Origin: Rhodoferax sp. | GTDB lineage: Bacteria > Pseudomonadota > Gammaproteobacteria > Burkholderiales > Burkholderiaceae_C | Reading direction: 5' to 3' | Assembly (NCBI GenBank): GCA_028711355.1 | Contig: JAQTSL010000010.1 | Location: 1 to 25,713 of the forward strand | Length of the DNA stretch: 25,713 bases | Shown here: positions 7,611-14,769 of the stretch, piece by piece | Layout: every line of letters starts with the position of its first letter | How positions within the stretch are numbered: the first letter of the stretch is position 1 | Made by a program: the position numbers and the translations under genes | Notes under the pieces: model-generated | The model's input: the letters and a program-made list of their open reading frames with translations, nothing else | Told to the model about the DNA's origin: nothing | Databases searched by the model: none

Positions 7611-8759
7611 TCAGAACGTCCCCGGCAGCAAAATGCTCCGGTCAACCTTGCCGATGCGGGTGTGGCCGCAAAACGCCATCGTCAGGTCGAGTTCTTTGTG
7701 GATGATTTGCAGCGCTTTGGTGACGCCTTGCTCGCCCAGCGCGGCTACCCCGTAATTGAAGGCGCGCCCGATGTAAGTACCACGCGCGCCCAGCGCCCAG
7801 GCCTTGAGCACGTCTTGGCCACTGCGGATGCCGCCGTCCATGTGGACTTCAATTTGGTTGCCTACCGCATCGACGATGGCGGGCAGGGCGGCAATCGAGC
7901 TCGGTGCGCCATCCAACTGGCGCCCGCCGTGGTTGCTGACGATCAATGCGTCGGCACCAGAATCCACTGCGATGCGTGCGTCTTGCACGTCCTGGATACC
8001 TTTGAGGATGAGCTTGCCGCCCCAGCGCTTTTTGATCCACGCCACATCGTCCCAACTTAATGCAGGGTCAAACTGTTTGGCGGTCCATTCACTGAGCGTG
8101 CCCATGCTCTCGATGCCCTTGACGTGGCCGATGATGTTGCCAAAGCCACGCCGTGGGGTACCCAGCATACTTAAGCCCCAATGCGGTTTGGTCAGCATGT
8201 TCAAAATGTTGGGCAGCGTCAGTTTGGGCGGCGCCGACAAGCCGTTTTTGAGATCTTTGTGGCGCTGGCCGATGATCTGCAAATCCAGCGTCAGCATCAG
8301 CGCCGAGCAATTGGCGGCTTTGGCGCGGTCGATCAGGCGCTCAATGTAGTCGCGGTCTTTCATGACGTAAAGCTGGAACCAGAACGGATGTCCACCGGTA
8401 GCCGCCGCCACATCTTCGATCGAGCAGATGCTCATGGTGGACAGTGTGTAGGGCACACCAAACTTTTTGGCCGCCAGCGCTGACTTGATCTCGCCGTCGG
8501 CGCACAACATGCCGGTCAGGCCGGTCGGTGCCAGCGCTACCGGCATCGCCGTCGGCTGGCCGATCATGGTGCAGGCGGTGCTGCGATTTTCCATGTTGAT
8601 CGCGACCCGTTGCCGCAATTTGATGGGTTTGAAATCGTCGCTGTTGGCGTGGTAAGTGCTTTCGGTCCAGGAGCCGCAGTCAACGTAGTCGTAAAACATA
8701 CGGGGGATGCGGCGTTGCGCCAAAACGCGCAAATCTTCAATGGTGGTGATGACAGTCAT
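7611..8759 (-). CDS. lldD: FMN-dependent L-lactate dehydrogenase (alpha-hydroxy acid dehydrogenase)
   Basis: This 382-residue TIM-barrel flavoenzyme oxidises an alpha-hydroxy acid, most likely L-lactate to pyruvate, passing electrons to the quinone pool. Family residues are visible: Y24 in FYDYVDCGSW, Y131 in FQLYVM, K253 in LILKGIQ, the catalytic base H277 in SNHGGRQLDG with R280, and D308 in HMDGGIRSG. I chose the ATG at 8759 (MTVITTIEDLRVLA) because AAGGAG stands 7 bases before it and it matches the family N-terminus; a longer frame reaching 8807 lacks such support. No lactate permease or LldR-type regulator is next to it. Related glycolate or mandelate dehydrogenases are possible, so the substrate is less sure than the family. 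Confidence 0.88.
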   Translation of the reverse strand: MTVITTIEDLRVLAQRRIPRMFYDYVDCGSWTESTYHANSDDFKPIKLRQRVAINMENRSTACTMIGQPTAMPVALAPTGLTGMLCADGEIKSALAAKKFGVPYTLSTMSICSIEDVAAATGGHPFWFQLYVMKDRDYIERLIDRAKAANCSALMLTLDLQIIGQRHKDLKNGLSAPPKLTLPNILNMLTKPHWGLSMLGTPRRGFGNIIGHVKGIESMGTLSEWTAKQFDPALSWDDVAWIKKRWGGKLILKGIQDVQDARIAVDSGADALIVSNHGGRQLDGAPSSIAALPAIVDAVGNQIEVHMDGGIRSGQDVLKAWALGARGTYIGRAFNYGVAALGEQGVTKALQIIHKELDLTMAFCGHTRIGKVDRSILLPGTF

Positions 8760-8986
8760 GGGAGGCTCCTTTGAATGTTGCAATGGTAGTGGCCAATTTG
8801 AGGGCAAAAAAAAACGATCTGTTGCGATGAAATATTTTCAAAACGAAGCGGCCCGGCGCAGCGCCGTTACCTTGTGGTTGGTGGGCCGTTTTTGTAAGGG
8901 GAAACCCGCTATTGCCTGGCGCTTGAGCTGATTAGCATACGGCGCGTTTTGGCTATTACCGGGCCCGGTCCGGTGCAAAGGAATCC

Positions 8987-10522
8987 ATGTCAAATTTCTC
9001 CGTGTGGCTTCGGCCAACTGTTGTGTTGATGCAAGTGTTGCGTTTGCGGCCCCGTTTTGCTTTGGCAACGGCACTGCTGCTGGCGCCGTGGTTGGTGCTG
9101 CTACAGCAGGCCTTGGCACAAGACGTGCGGCTGAGTGTCGGCCTGGTGGCAGTGGTGTTGGGCTTTGTGCTGCTGCTTTACCTGTGGCTGGGATTTTGCC
9201 AAAGTCTGTTGGCTGCGGTGAATCTGCTGGGGCAGATTACCAGCGATCATGCGCGTGGCGATTTGTCCAAGAGCCTGGTGCTCGACGGGCCCGATGAGAT
9301 CGCCCAGGCAAGTCGCAACATTGAGTTGATGAGTGAGAATTTTTCCGGCTTGGTTGGGACCATTCGCAACCAGGCGGTGCATGTGGCGCAGGCCGGTGAA
9401 TCGCTGGCCGCAGATACGCACGAGTTGGCGCAACGCACCGAGGCGCAGGCCGCCAGTGTGGAGCAAGCCAGTGCCAGTATTCTGGATTTGAGTGAATCGG
9501 TCCAGGCCAGTGCGCGGCGTGCGCATGAGGTGGATGTCTTGACGCAGCGAGTGCGTGGCGAGGTCGAAGCTGGCACCCAGGCGATGGACGTGGCGGTTGG
9601 TGCCATGGCCGAAATTCAGGATAGCTCCAAACGCATGGATGAAATTATTGGGGTGATCGACAGCATTGCTTTCCAAACCAATATCCTGGCCCTCAACGCC
9701 GCCGTCGAGGCCGCACGCGCCGGTGAACAGGGTCGTGGCTTTGCCGTGGTGGCCAGTGAAGTGCGCACACTGGCCCAGCGCAGTGCCACCTCTGCACGGG
9801 AAATCCGCTTGTTGATTGCCCGCTCGGGTGAGCAAGTAGCGTTGGGCGTGACCCGCATTGAAGCGGTCACCAATAATCTGCGTACCGTGGTGAAAGGCAT
9901 TCATGAGGTCGCTTCAGGCCTGAGCGGTATCACAACGGCCAGCACCGCGCAGAGCGTCACTTTGACAGAAATTGCGCAGGCGGTAAAAGGGCTTGACAAC
10001 ATTACCCAACGTAACGGAGCCATGGTGGATCAGGCCTTGCAGGCCACGGTTGGCCTGCGTGACCGGGCCTCGCATCTGAGTGAGGCCGTGGCCGCCATCA
10101 AGTTGCGCCGGGGCACGGCAGACGAGTCATTTGTCATGGTGCAGCGCGGCCTGGAATTGGTCAGGCAAATGGGGCTAAGTGCGGCTGCCGGTCTTTTTCA
10201 TGACGCCCAGGGTGGGTTTCGTGATCGGGATTTGTATATTTTTGTGTTTGACCGTCAAGGCAACTACCAGGTATTTGGATCGACCCCAGCCAATGTCGGT
10301 AAGACGGTGTTTGATATTCGCGGACTTGATGGCAATCACGTCTTGCATGAGGGCTTTGCCGCTGCCGAGCGTGGTGGTGGCTGGATCGACTATGAGGTGG
10401 TTAACCCGGTGACGGGTGTGGTCGATGAGAAGACCTCGTACATTCTGCCGGTTGACAACCAACATCTGATTGGTTGCGGCGTCTTCAAACCCAAAGGCGG
10501 CTTCCGTTTGACGGCGGCGTAA
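8987..10522 (+). CDS. Methyl-accepting chemotaxis protein with C-terminal cytoplasmic Cache-like domain
   Basis: This is a 511-residue chemoreceptor. Two membrane helices (about 24-44 and 51-70) are separated by only ~6 residues, so there is no periplasmic sensor. A HAMP-like linker (70-125) and the signalling hairpin follow, with the CheA/CheW contact tip at IGVIDSIAFQTNILALNAAV (221-240) and EAARAGEQGRGFAVVASEVR after it. Beyond the coiled coil, residues about 380-505 form a single-Cache-type fold: FRDRDLYIFVFDRQGNY, NVGKTVFDIRGLDGN, GGGWIDYEVVNP, EKTSYILPV and IGCGVFK. This domain is usually extracytoplasmic but here must be cytosolic. AAGGAA precedes the ATG by a few bases. No other chemotaxis gene is nearby, so it is an orphan receptor. 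Confidence 0.93.
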   Translation: MSNFSVWLRPTVVLMQVLRLRPRFALATALLLAPWLVLLQQALAQDVRLSVGLVAVVLGFVLLLYLWLGFCQSLLAAVNLLGQITSDHARGDLSKSLVLDGPDEIAQASRNIELMSENFSGLVGTIRNQAVHVAQAGESLAADTHELAQRTEAQAASVEQASASILDLSESVQASARRAHEVDVLTQRVRGEVEAGTQAMDVAVGAMAEIQDSSKRMDEIIGVIDSIAFQTNILALNAAVEAARAGEQGRGFAVVASEVRTLAQRSATSAREIRLLIARSGEQVALGVTRIEAVTNNLRTVVKGIHEVASGLSGITTASTAQSVTLTEIAQAVKGLDNITQRNGAMVDQALQATVGLRDRASHLSEAVAAIKLRRGTADESFVMVQRGLELVRQMGLSAAAGLFHDAQGGFRDRDLYIFVFDRQGNYQVFGSTPANVGKTVFDIRGLDGNHVLHEGFAAAERGGGWIDYEVVNPVTGVVDEKTSYILPVDNQHLIGCGVFKPKGGFRLTAA

Positions 10523-10662
10523 CTGGCTTTTACAAGCCCGCTTATGCAACATGAAAAATTTGATTGACATCGGTTTTGCCGCCTGAAGGCTGGGCGACCC
10601 CGGCATACTGGCAACACTTTGTGCGACGGGCGCACAACGATCATTTTTTTGAAGGTCGCGGC

Positions 10663-11790
10663 ATGCAGACAACAGACGTTCTTATTGTGGGTGCTGGCAT
10701 GGCCGGTGCGTCAGCGGCTTATTTTTTGGCTCCGCACAAGCGGGTGATGGTGCTTGAGCGCGAGTCGCAGCCCGGCTACCACGCCACGGGTCGTTCGGCG
10801 GCGCTGTATTCGGAAACCTATGGCAACGCCCCGGTGCGCGCCATCACGACCGCATCCAGGTCGTTTTATTTTGATCCGCCCGAAGGTTTTTCGCCCTATC
10901 CACTGGTTACGCCGCGCGGGTCGCTGATTGTCGGTGGCGCTGATGACGAGGCTCTTTTGCGCCAAGTGTTTGAAGAGCGGGTGGCGCTGGTGCCCAATAT
11001 TCAGTGGTGGACGCAAGCCGACATTTTGCAGCGCGTACCGGTGCTCAACCCAGAAGCCGCCATGTTTGGGGTCTATGAGCCCGACGCCATGGACATGGAC
11101 GTGCACGGCATTCATCAGGGTTTCTTGCGCGGCGCTAAAGCGGCTGGTGCCCAGTTGCAGTGCGACTGCGAGGTGCAGCAGATTCACCACGCCGCCGATG
11201 GCTGGCACGTGACGACGACGCAGGGTGAATTTTTGGCCGATGTGCTGGTCAACGCAGCGGGCGCCTGGTGCGACGAACTGGCGCGCATGGCAGGCGTGGC
11301 GCCGGTTGGTTTGCAGCCGATGCGACGCACCGCGTTTATGTGCGATGCCCCGGTGGGTTGTGACATTCACGCCTGGCCGATGGTGATTGACGCCAACGAG
11401 AGTTTTTACATCAAGCCCGACGCTGGGATGCTGCTGGTGTCACCTGCCAACGCCGACCCGGTGGATCCGCAGGACGTGCAGCCGGAAGAGCTGGACGTTG
11501 CTATCGCGGTGGATCGGCTTGAGACCGCTACCACGTTGCAGATTCGCAAGGTGCAGCGCAAGTGGGCCGGTTTGCGCTCGTTTGTGGCAGACAAGACCCC
11601 GGTGGTGGGCTTTGCCGACGATGCACCGGGCTTTTTCTGGCTGGCCGGGCAGGGCGGTTACGGCATCCAGACGGCGCCGGCCATGGGGCAGCTCAGCGCT
11701 GCGCTGGTGCAGGGCTTGCCACTGCCGGCGGCAATCGCCGCGCTGGGCGTGACCGAGGCGGCTTTGGCTCCGGCGCGACTGATGGCCTGA
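10663..11790 (+). CDS. FAD-dependent D-amino acid dehydrogenase of the DauA type
   Basis: This 375-residue oxidoreductase of the DAO family has an N-terminal dinucleotide fold, DVLIVGAGMAGASAAYFL, and ends with the FAD-closing stretch WLAGQGGYGIQTAPAMG. It resembles Pseudomonas DauA (D-arginine dehydrogenase) along its full length, including GYHATGRSAA, LQPMRRTAF, SFYIKPDAGMLL and WAGLRSFV. Compared with DauA as I remember it, Y53 and the arginines are kept, but H48 is Leu and E87, which contacts the D-Arg side chain, is Ser, so another D-amino acid is likely. The ATG at 10663 is preceded by GAAGG and directly gives the FAD motif; an in-frame TTG at 10564 would add 33 residues of no domain value. 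A perfect 7-bp hairpin (10619-10637) lies in the leader. Confidence 0.85.
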   Translation: MQTTDVLIVGAGMAGASAAYFLAPHKRVMVLERESQPGYHATGRSAALYSETYGNAPVRAITTASRSFYFDPPEGFSPYPLVTPRGSLIVGGADDEALLRQVFEERVALVPNIQWWTQADILQRVPVLNPEAAMFGVYEPDAMDMDVHGIHQGFLRGAKAAGAQLQCDCEVQQIHHAADGWHVTTTQGEFLADVLVNAAGAWCDELARMAGVAPVGLQPMRRTAFMCDAPVGCDIHAWPMVIDANESFYIKPDAGMLLVSPANADPVDPQDVQPEELDVAIAVDRLETATTLQIRKVQRKWAGLRSFVADKTPVVGFADDAPGFFWLAGQGGYGIQTAPAMGQLSAALVQGLPLPAAIAALGVTEAALAPARLMA

Positions 11791-11865
11791 GCCCGGATCA
11801 GCTCGGGTGATGCAGGCAGCGCAGGCCAAACGCCCAACTGCACCGCTTAACGTGAAAGAACAGGT

Positions 11866-11945
11866 TGTCATACCGGGCCACGACCCCGTATCGATAAATT
11901 TGGACGCACTCGATTGCAGGTCGTGGACCGCTTGTGACAGCCTTT
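11866..11945 (+). terminator. Large imperfect hairpin followed by T run, probable terminator
   Basis: The arms share a perfect CCACGACC/GGTCGTGG (11878-11885 and 11919-11926). They extend outward through an imperfect match to TGTCA (11866-11870) and TGACA (11935-11939). GCCTTTTTTATGC follows, so the structure fits termination of the D-amino acid dehydrogenase transcript. It lies between convergent genes. Its size and partly matched ends would also suit a degenerate palindromic repeat. Confidence 0.45.
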
Positions 11946-11985
11946 TTTATGCTTCGGGGCGGCTTTGCTGCCATGAAGGTCAGTC

Positions 11986-12522
11986 TCACAAGGCTTTTTG
12001 TATCAGCACACCGCTGAACAAATAGGGCAGCCGTGGCTGGGCAGTGGGCTCGACGCCGCCTTTGTTTTCGACGCTGACGGCCAACGCCTTGGCCTGCGAA
12101 AGAATGTTGTCGGTAGCGGGGAGTTGGGCGGTTTTGAGTCTGGGCGTGATCACGCCCAGCGACAGAGCCCGCCCGCCGTCATCCAGTGCCCACAGTTGCA
12201 TGCTGTCGTTTGGCCCTTCTTTGACATCGTTCAAGCGCTGGATTTGCACATGGCCTTCTTGCGGATCAAAGGTGACCAGTTGGGCCGGCAAGTGTTTGTC
12301 ATCCTGCAACACGGCGATGTATTTGATTTGCGGCACCGACTTCAACTTGGTTTGCAGGTGACCAATTTGCGCCTTGAACTGCTCCAGCATACTCATGCCG
12401 GTCGCCGCCGCAATGGCCAGCAAGACCACGCAGATGATGGTGCTCAGGCGCCACAGCGTGGCGTGGGCAGGGGGGGTGGGGGTGTTGGTGGGCGTGGTAT
12501 CGCCAATTCTGGAGTCAGTCAT
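11986..12522 (-). CDS. Orphan RskA-type anti-sigma factor fragment (membrane-anchored)
   Basis: This 178-residue protein starts at the ATG at 12522 (MTDSRIGDTTPT). It has a short Thr/Pro-rich cytoplasmic tail, one membrane helix (about 24-43), a short helical linker and a periplasmic C-terminal domain with YIAVLQDDKHLPAQLVTFDP, SMQLWALDDGGRALSLGVI and LFSGVLIQKAL. This is the C-terminal domain of RskA-like anti-sigma factors. The N-terminal zinc-binding anti-sigma domain that normally holds the sigma factor is missing, and no sigma factor gene is adjacent. The frame stays open upstream to 12732, but that part is low-GC and unlike any anti-sigma domain. Ribosome binding before 12522 is poor. 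It may be a remnant or a divergent membrane protein. Confidence 0.65.
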   Translation of the reverse strand: MTDSRIGDTTPTNTPTPPAHATLWRLSTIICVVLLAIAAATGMSMLEQFKAQIGHLQTKLKSVPQIKYIAVLQDDKHLPAQLVTFDPQEGHVQIQRLNDVKEGPNDSMQLWALDDGGRALSLGVITPRLKTAQLPATDNILSQAKALAVSVENKGGVEPTAQPRLPYLFSGVLIQKAL

Positions 12523-12729
12523 TGAAAAGTGGTTGTTGGTGGTTTGATGGAAATGGCTTTGCTGCGGGCAGCACTCTGCCTGATTGGTTTCATGATTTCT
12601 AGTCACTTGTCGGACATCGAATGCAAGCCAATGATATTTGTTTCTTATGTTCGTTGGCATAGCTACGGGTTTGCGCATCAGCGATGCAATGCAAACCAGA
12701 AAAGCATGGACTATTTCGGGCACGAAATT

Positions 12730-12746
12730 CAAGCCCCAAGGGCTTG
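12730..12746. repeat. Perfect 7-bp hairpin CAAGCCC/GGGCTTG
   Basis: The stem is perfect with a 3-base loop, in the gene-free stretch beyond argH. No T run follows on either strand, so intrinsic termination is doubtful. Confidence 0.35.
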
Positions 12747-12812
12747 TCCATGTCTAACGGTCGTGGTTTGGCAGCCGCCTCGTGTAATGAAAGCGTCCGC
12801 CATGAACTTGAC

Positions 12813-12869
12813 CTGTCCTGAGCTTGTCTTAGGGGCGAAGGGTGGTTCGACAGGGCTCACCACGAACGG
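12813..12869. repeat. REP-like palindromic repeat
   Basis: The segment has TGAGCTTGTC, then GAAGGGTGGTTCGACAGGGC, TCACCACGAACGG. Its arms (TGAGC..GTC and GACAGGGCTCA) pair imperfectly. I recognise the wording CCTGAGC-TTGTC-GAAGGG-TTCGACAGG-CTCA-CGAACGG as a very common intergenic repeat of proteobacteria, including Burkholderiales. This copy is slightly diverged. Confidence 0.6.
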
Positions 12870-12890
12870 TGTTTCACGTGAATGCTTTAA

Positions 12891-13011
12891 CCTAGATTCC
12901 TCACTCGGGTGCGTAGCGCTGTCACCCAAAAGGTGAACTCGATCAAAGCCAAAAAATCAACATTCATAAGCAGTTAGTGACACCTGTTAGCGGTCAACTG
13001 AGGAATCTAGG
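12891..13011 (-). mobile_element. 121-bp MITE-like element with IS1380-type ends (copy A)
   Basis: The ends are perfect 13-bp inverted repeats, CCTAGATTCCTCA (12891-12903) and TGAGGAATCTAGG (12999-13011), flanked by direct TTTAA repeats at 12886-12890 and 13012-13016. The interior has no ORF. Read on the minus strand, its first ~110 bases match 14758-14868 at roughly 85% by eye. The tips resemble the inverted repeats of ISEcp1 as I remember them (CCTAGATTCTACGT and ACGTGGAATTTAGG), and IS1380-family elements start with CC and duplicate 4-5 bp. It is therefore a probable non-autonomous relative of that family. Confidence 0.75.
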
Positions 13012-13016
13012 TTTAA

Positions 13017-13189
13017 CCGAGAAAATCCATTAGGCGGGTCTTCGACCCTGCACAGCGGTTGGCGGCCGATTTGCGGTCATTTTGGACGGTCATTCGTTGT
13101 CCATAGCTGGGCTATGGACGCCTCACGCCCGCCCAAACTGCCTCGCAACTCGCCTCGCCAGCCATCTGTGCCCTAATGGACTTTCTCGG
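13017..13189. mobile_element. 173-bp palindromic MITE-like element bounded by TTTAA
   Basis: The terminal inverted repeats CCGAGAAAATCCATTAGG and CCTAATGGACTTTCTCGG differ at one base. They lie between direct TTTAA repeats (13012-13016 and 13190-13194). Imperfect pairing continues inward (CACAG..TTGGCG against its mirror after CCATTAGG). Near the middle is a perfect hairpin GTCCATAGC-TGG-GCTATGGAC (13099-13119). There is no ORF. It abuts the element at 12891-13011, sharing one TTTAA with it. I do not know its parent transposon. Confidence 0.7.
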
Positions 13190-13199
13190 TTTAATAAAC

Positions 13200-13250
13200 A
13201 TAGTGCCTCACGCAAGCCCCATAAGCGCTAGCGGCCTATTTGTCATAAAC
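13200..13250. repeat. Dispersed Comamonadaceae-type intergenic repeat, copy 2
   Basis: The core GCTAGCGGCCTATTTGTCAT (13227-13246) matches the copy at 3571-3593. The left half (ATAGTGCCTCACGCAAGCC) is only loosely similar. It lies just beyond the argH stop and next to the palindromic element ending at 13189. Confidence 0.5.
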
Positions 13251-13305
13251 ATTTACAGCATTTGAGGGCGCAAAACGTCTGCGCTTCGACATCCATACCG
13301 GCCAA

Positions 13306-14757
13306 TCATCCCAGTCGCCCCCGATGCCGGGCAATCTGTAGCCGCACCTGGTTGGGGGCCGTGCCGCCCAGCACATTGCGTGCGTGCAGTGAGCCGCGCA
13401 GGCCTAAAACATCAAACACGTCTTTGTCGATGCTGGGGTGAAAGCCCTGCAGCACCGACAGCGGCAGCTCGGACAAATCGACCTGGTGCGTGACCGCCGC
13501 CTTGACGGCGTGGGCCACGGTTTCGTGGGCATCGCGAAACGGCAGGCCTTTTTTGACCAGGTAGTCGGCCAGGTCGGTGGCGGTGGCGTAGCCTTTGAGC
13601 GCCGCGCGCTCCATGGCTTGCGCATTGACGCTGATGCCGCCTTCTTTGGCCTGTGTGGTCGGGTTGATCTGGCCGCCAATCATCTCGGCAAAGATGCGCA
13701 GCGTGTCTTTGAGGGTGTCCACCGTGTCAAACAGCGGCTCTTTGTCTTCCTGGTTGTCTTTGTTGTAGGCCAGCGGCTGGCCCTTCATCAGGGTGATCAG
13801 GCCCATCAGGTGGCCGACCACCCGGCCGGTTTTGCCGCGCGCCAGTTCGGGCACGTCGGGGTTCTTTTTCTGCGGCATGATCGAACTGCCGGTGGTAAAG
13901 CGGTCGGCAATTTTGATGAAGCCAAAGTTCTGGCTCATCCACAGCACCAGTTCTTCGCTCAAACGGCTGATATGCACCATGCACAGGGCGCATGCTGCGG
14001 TAAATTCAATCGCAAAATCGCGGTCGCTGACGGCGTCCAGGCTGTTTTGGCAGACCTGCGGCTGGCCTTGCGCATCGACCATGCCCAGCGTGCGTGCCAC
14101 GCGTTCGCGATCCAGCGGGTAGCTGGTGCCGGCCAGCGCAGCGGCGCCCAGTGGCAGGCGGTTCACGCGTTGGCGTACCTCGGCCATGCGCTCGCCGTCG
14201 CGGCTGAACATTTCGACGTAGGCCAGCAGGTGGTGGCCAAAGCTGACCGGCTGCGCTACTTGCAGGTGGGTAAAGCCGGGCAGAATCACCTCGACGTTTT
14301 TCTCAGCTACTTCCAGCAAGGCTATTTGCAGCTCGGCCAGCAAGGTAGCAATCAGGTCGATTTCGCCGCGCAACCATAGCCGCACGTCAGTGGCGACCTG
14401 GTCGTTGCGGCTGCGCCCGGTGTGCAGGCGTTTGCCGGCGCCGCCCACCAACTGGGTCAGGCGCGCCTCAAGGTTCAGGTGCACGTCTTCCAGGTCGAGC
14501 TTCCAGTCAAAGGCGCCGGACTCAATCTCGACTGTGATCTGGCTCATGCCGCGTTCAATGTCAGCGTGGTCCTGGGCGCTGATGATGCCCTGGGCGGCCA
14601 GCATCTCGGCGTGCGCCAGACTACCCGAGATGTCGGCTTGCCACAGGCGCTTGTCAAAAAACACACTGGCGGTGTAGCGCTTGACCAGATCGCTCATGGG
14701 TTCCGAGAACAAGGCCGACCACGCCTGGGACTTCTTGTCGAGTTGGTTTTGCTTCAT
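13306..14757 (-). CDS. argH: Argininosuccinate lyase
   Basis: ArgH catalyses the last step of arginine synthesis, splitting argininosuccinate into arginine and fumarate as a cytoplasmic homotetramer. The 483-residue product is slightly longer than the usual ~460. It carries the lyase signature GSSIMPQKKNPD with the mobile loop, HTGRSRNDQVATD near residue 110, GFTHLQVAQPVSFGHHL near 160 and YNKDNQEDKEP. The start at 14757 (MKQNQLDKKSQAWSALF) matches the expected N-terminus. GAGGA is 7 bases before it, but this ribosome binding site lies inside the terminal repeat of the element at 14758-15075. argH is transcribed away from algZ, a pairing also seen near algR in pseudomonads. Confidence 0.98.
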   Translation of the reverse strand: MKQNQLDKKSQAWSALFSEPMSDLVKRYTASVFFDKRLWQADISGSLAHAEMLAAQGIISAQDHADIERGMSQITVEIESGAFDWKLDLEDVHLNLEARLTQLVGGAGKRLHTGRSRNDQVATDVRLWLRGEIDLIATLLAELQIALLEVAEKNVEVILPGFTHLQVAQPVSFGHHLLAYVEMFSRDGERMAEVRQRVNRLPLGAAALAGTSYPLDRERVARTLGMVDAQGQPQVCQNSLDAVSDRDFAIEFTAACALCMVHISRLSEELVLWMSQNFGFIKIADRFTTGSSIMPQKKNPDVPELARGKTGRVVGHLMGLITLMKGQPLAYNKDNQEDKEPLFDTVDTLKDTLRIFAEMIGGQINPTTQAKEGGISVNAQAMERAALKGYATATDLADYLVKKGLPFRDAHETVAHAVKAAVTHQVDLSELPLSVLQGFHPSIDKDVFDVLGLRGSLHARNVLGGTAPNQVRLQIARHRGRLG

Positions 14758-14769
14758 CCTAGATTCCTC
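14758..14769 (-). promoter_or_regulatory. argH Shine-Dalgarno supplied by an element end
   Basis: On the minus strand the sequence is GAGGAATCTAGG followed at once by the argH ATG (14757-14755). GAGGA has ideal 7-base spacing. The same 12 bases are the terminal inverted repeat seen in the element at 12891-13011, so the signal belongs to the repeat. Confidence 0.7.

Larger units (their letters stand above)
12523..13305. other. 783-bp gene-free stretch, insertion site for small elements
   Basis: This lies between the argH stop and the anti-sigma fragment. No credible gene is present: the open frames lack family matches and have AT-rich, irregular codon use. Its contents are a perfect hairpin (12730-12746), a REP-like repeat (12813-12869), two palindromic elements bounded by TTTAA (12891-13011 and 13017-13189), and a dispersed repeat core (13227-13247). 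The part 12523-12729 shows nothing I can name. Confidence 0.7.

Noticed and set aside
8760..8986. Intergenic region between lldD and the chemoreceptor as a place for a small gene or RNA
   Set aside because: Only a GC palindrome (CGGCGC-A-GCGCCG) and the two leaders are visible; the short frames there have no ribosome binding site or family likeness.
10564..10662. Upstream TTG start of the D-amino acid dehydrogenase, and TTGACA here as a -35 box
   Set aside because: The added 33 residues precede the FAD motif for no reason and ATG 10663 has GAAGG; no -10 hexamer lies at proper spacing from TTGACA.
12529..12936. 135-codon plus-strand frame across the gene-free stretch
   Set aside because: It runs through the REP-like repeat and into the element at 12891-13011, has irregular codon use and no ribosome binding site or domain.
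13438..14379. 313-codon plus-strand frame opposite argH
   Set aside because: Same antisense effect: argH motifs are complete on the minus strand, and the antisense product has no domain.
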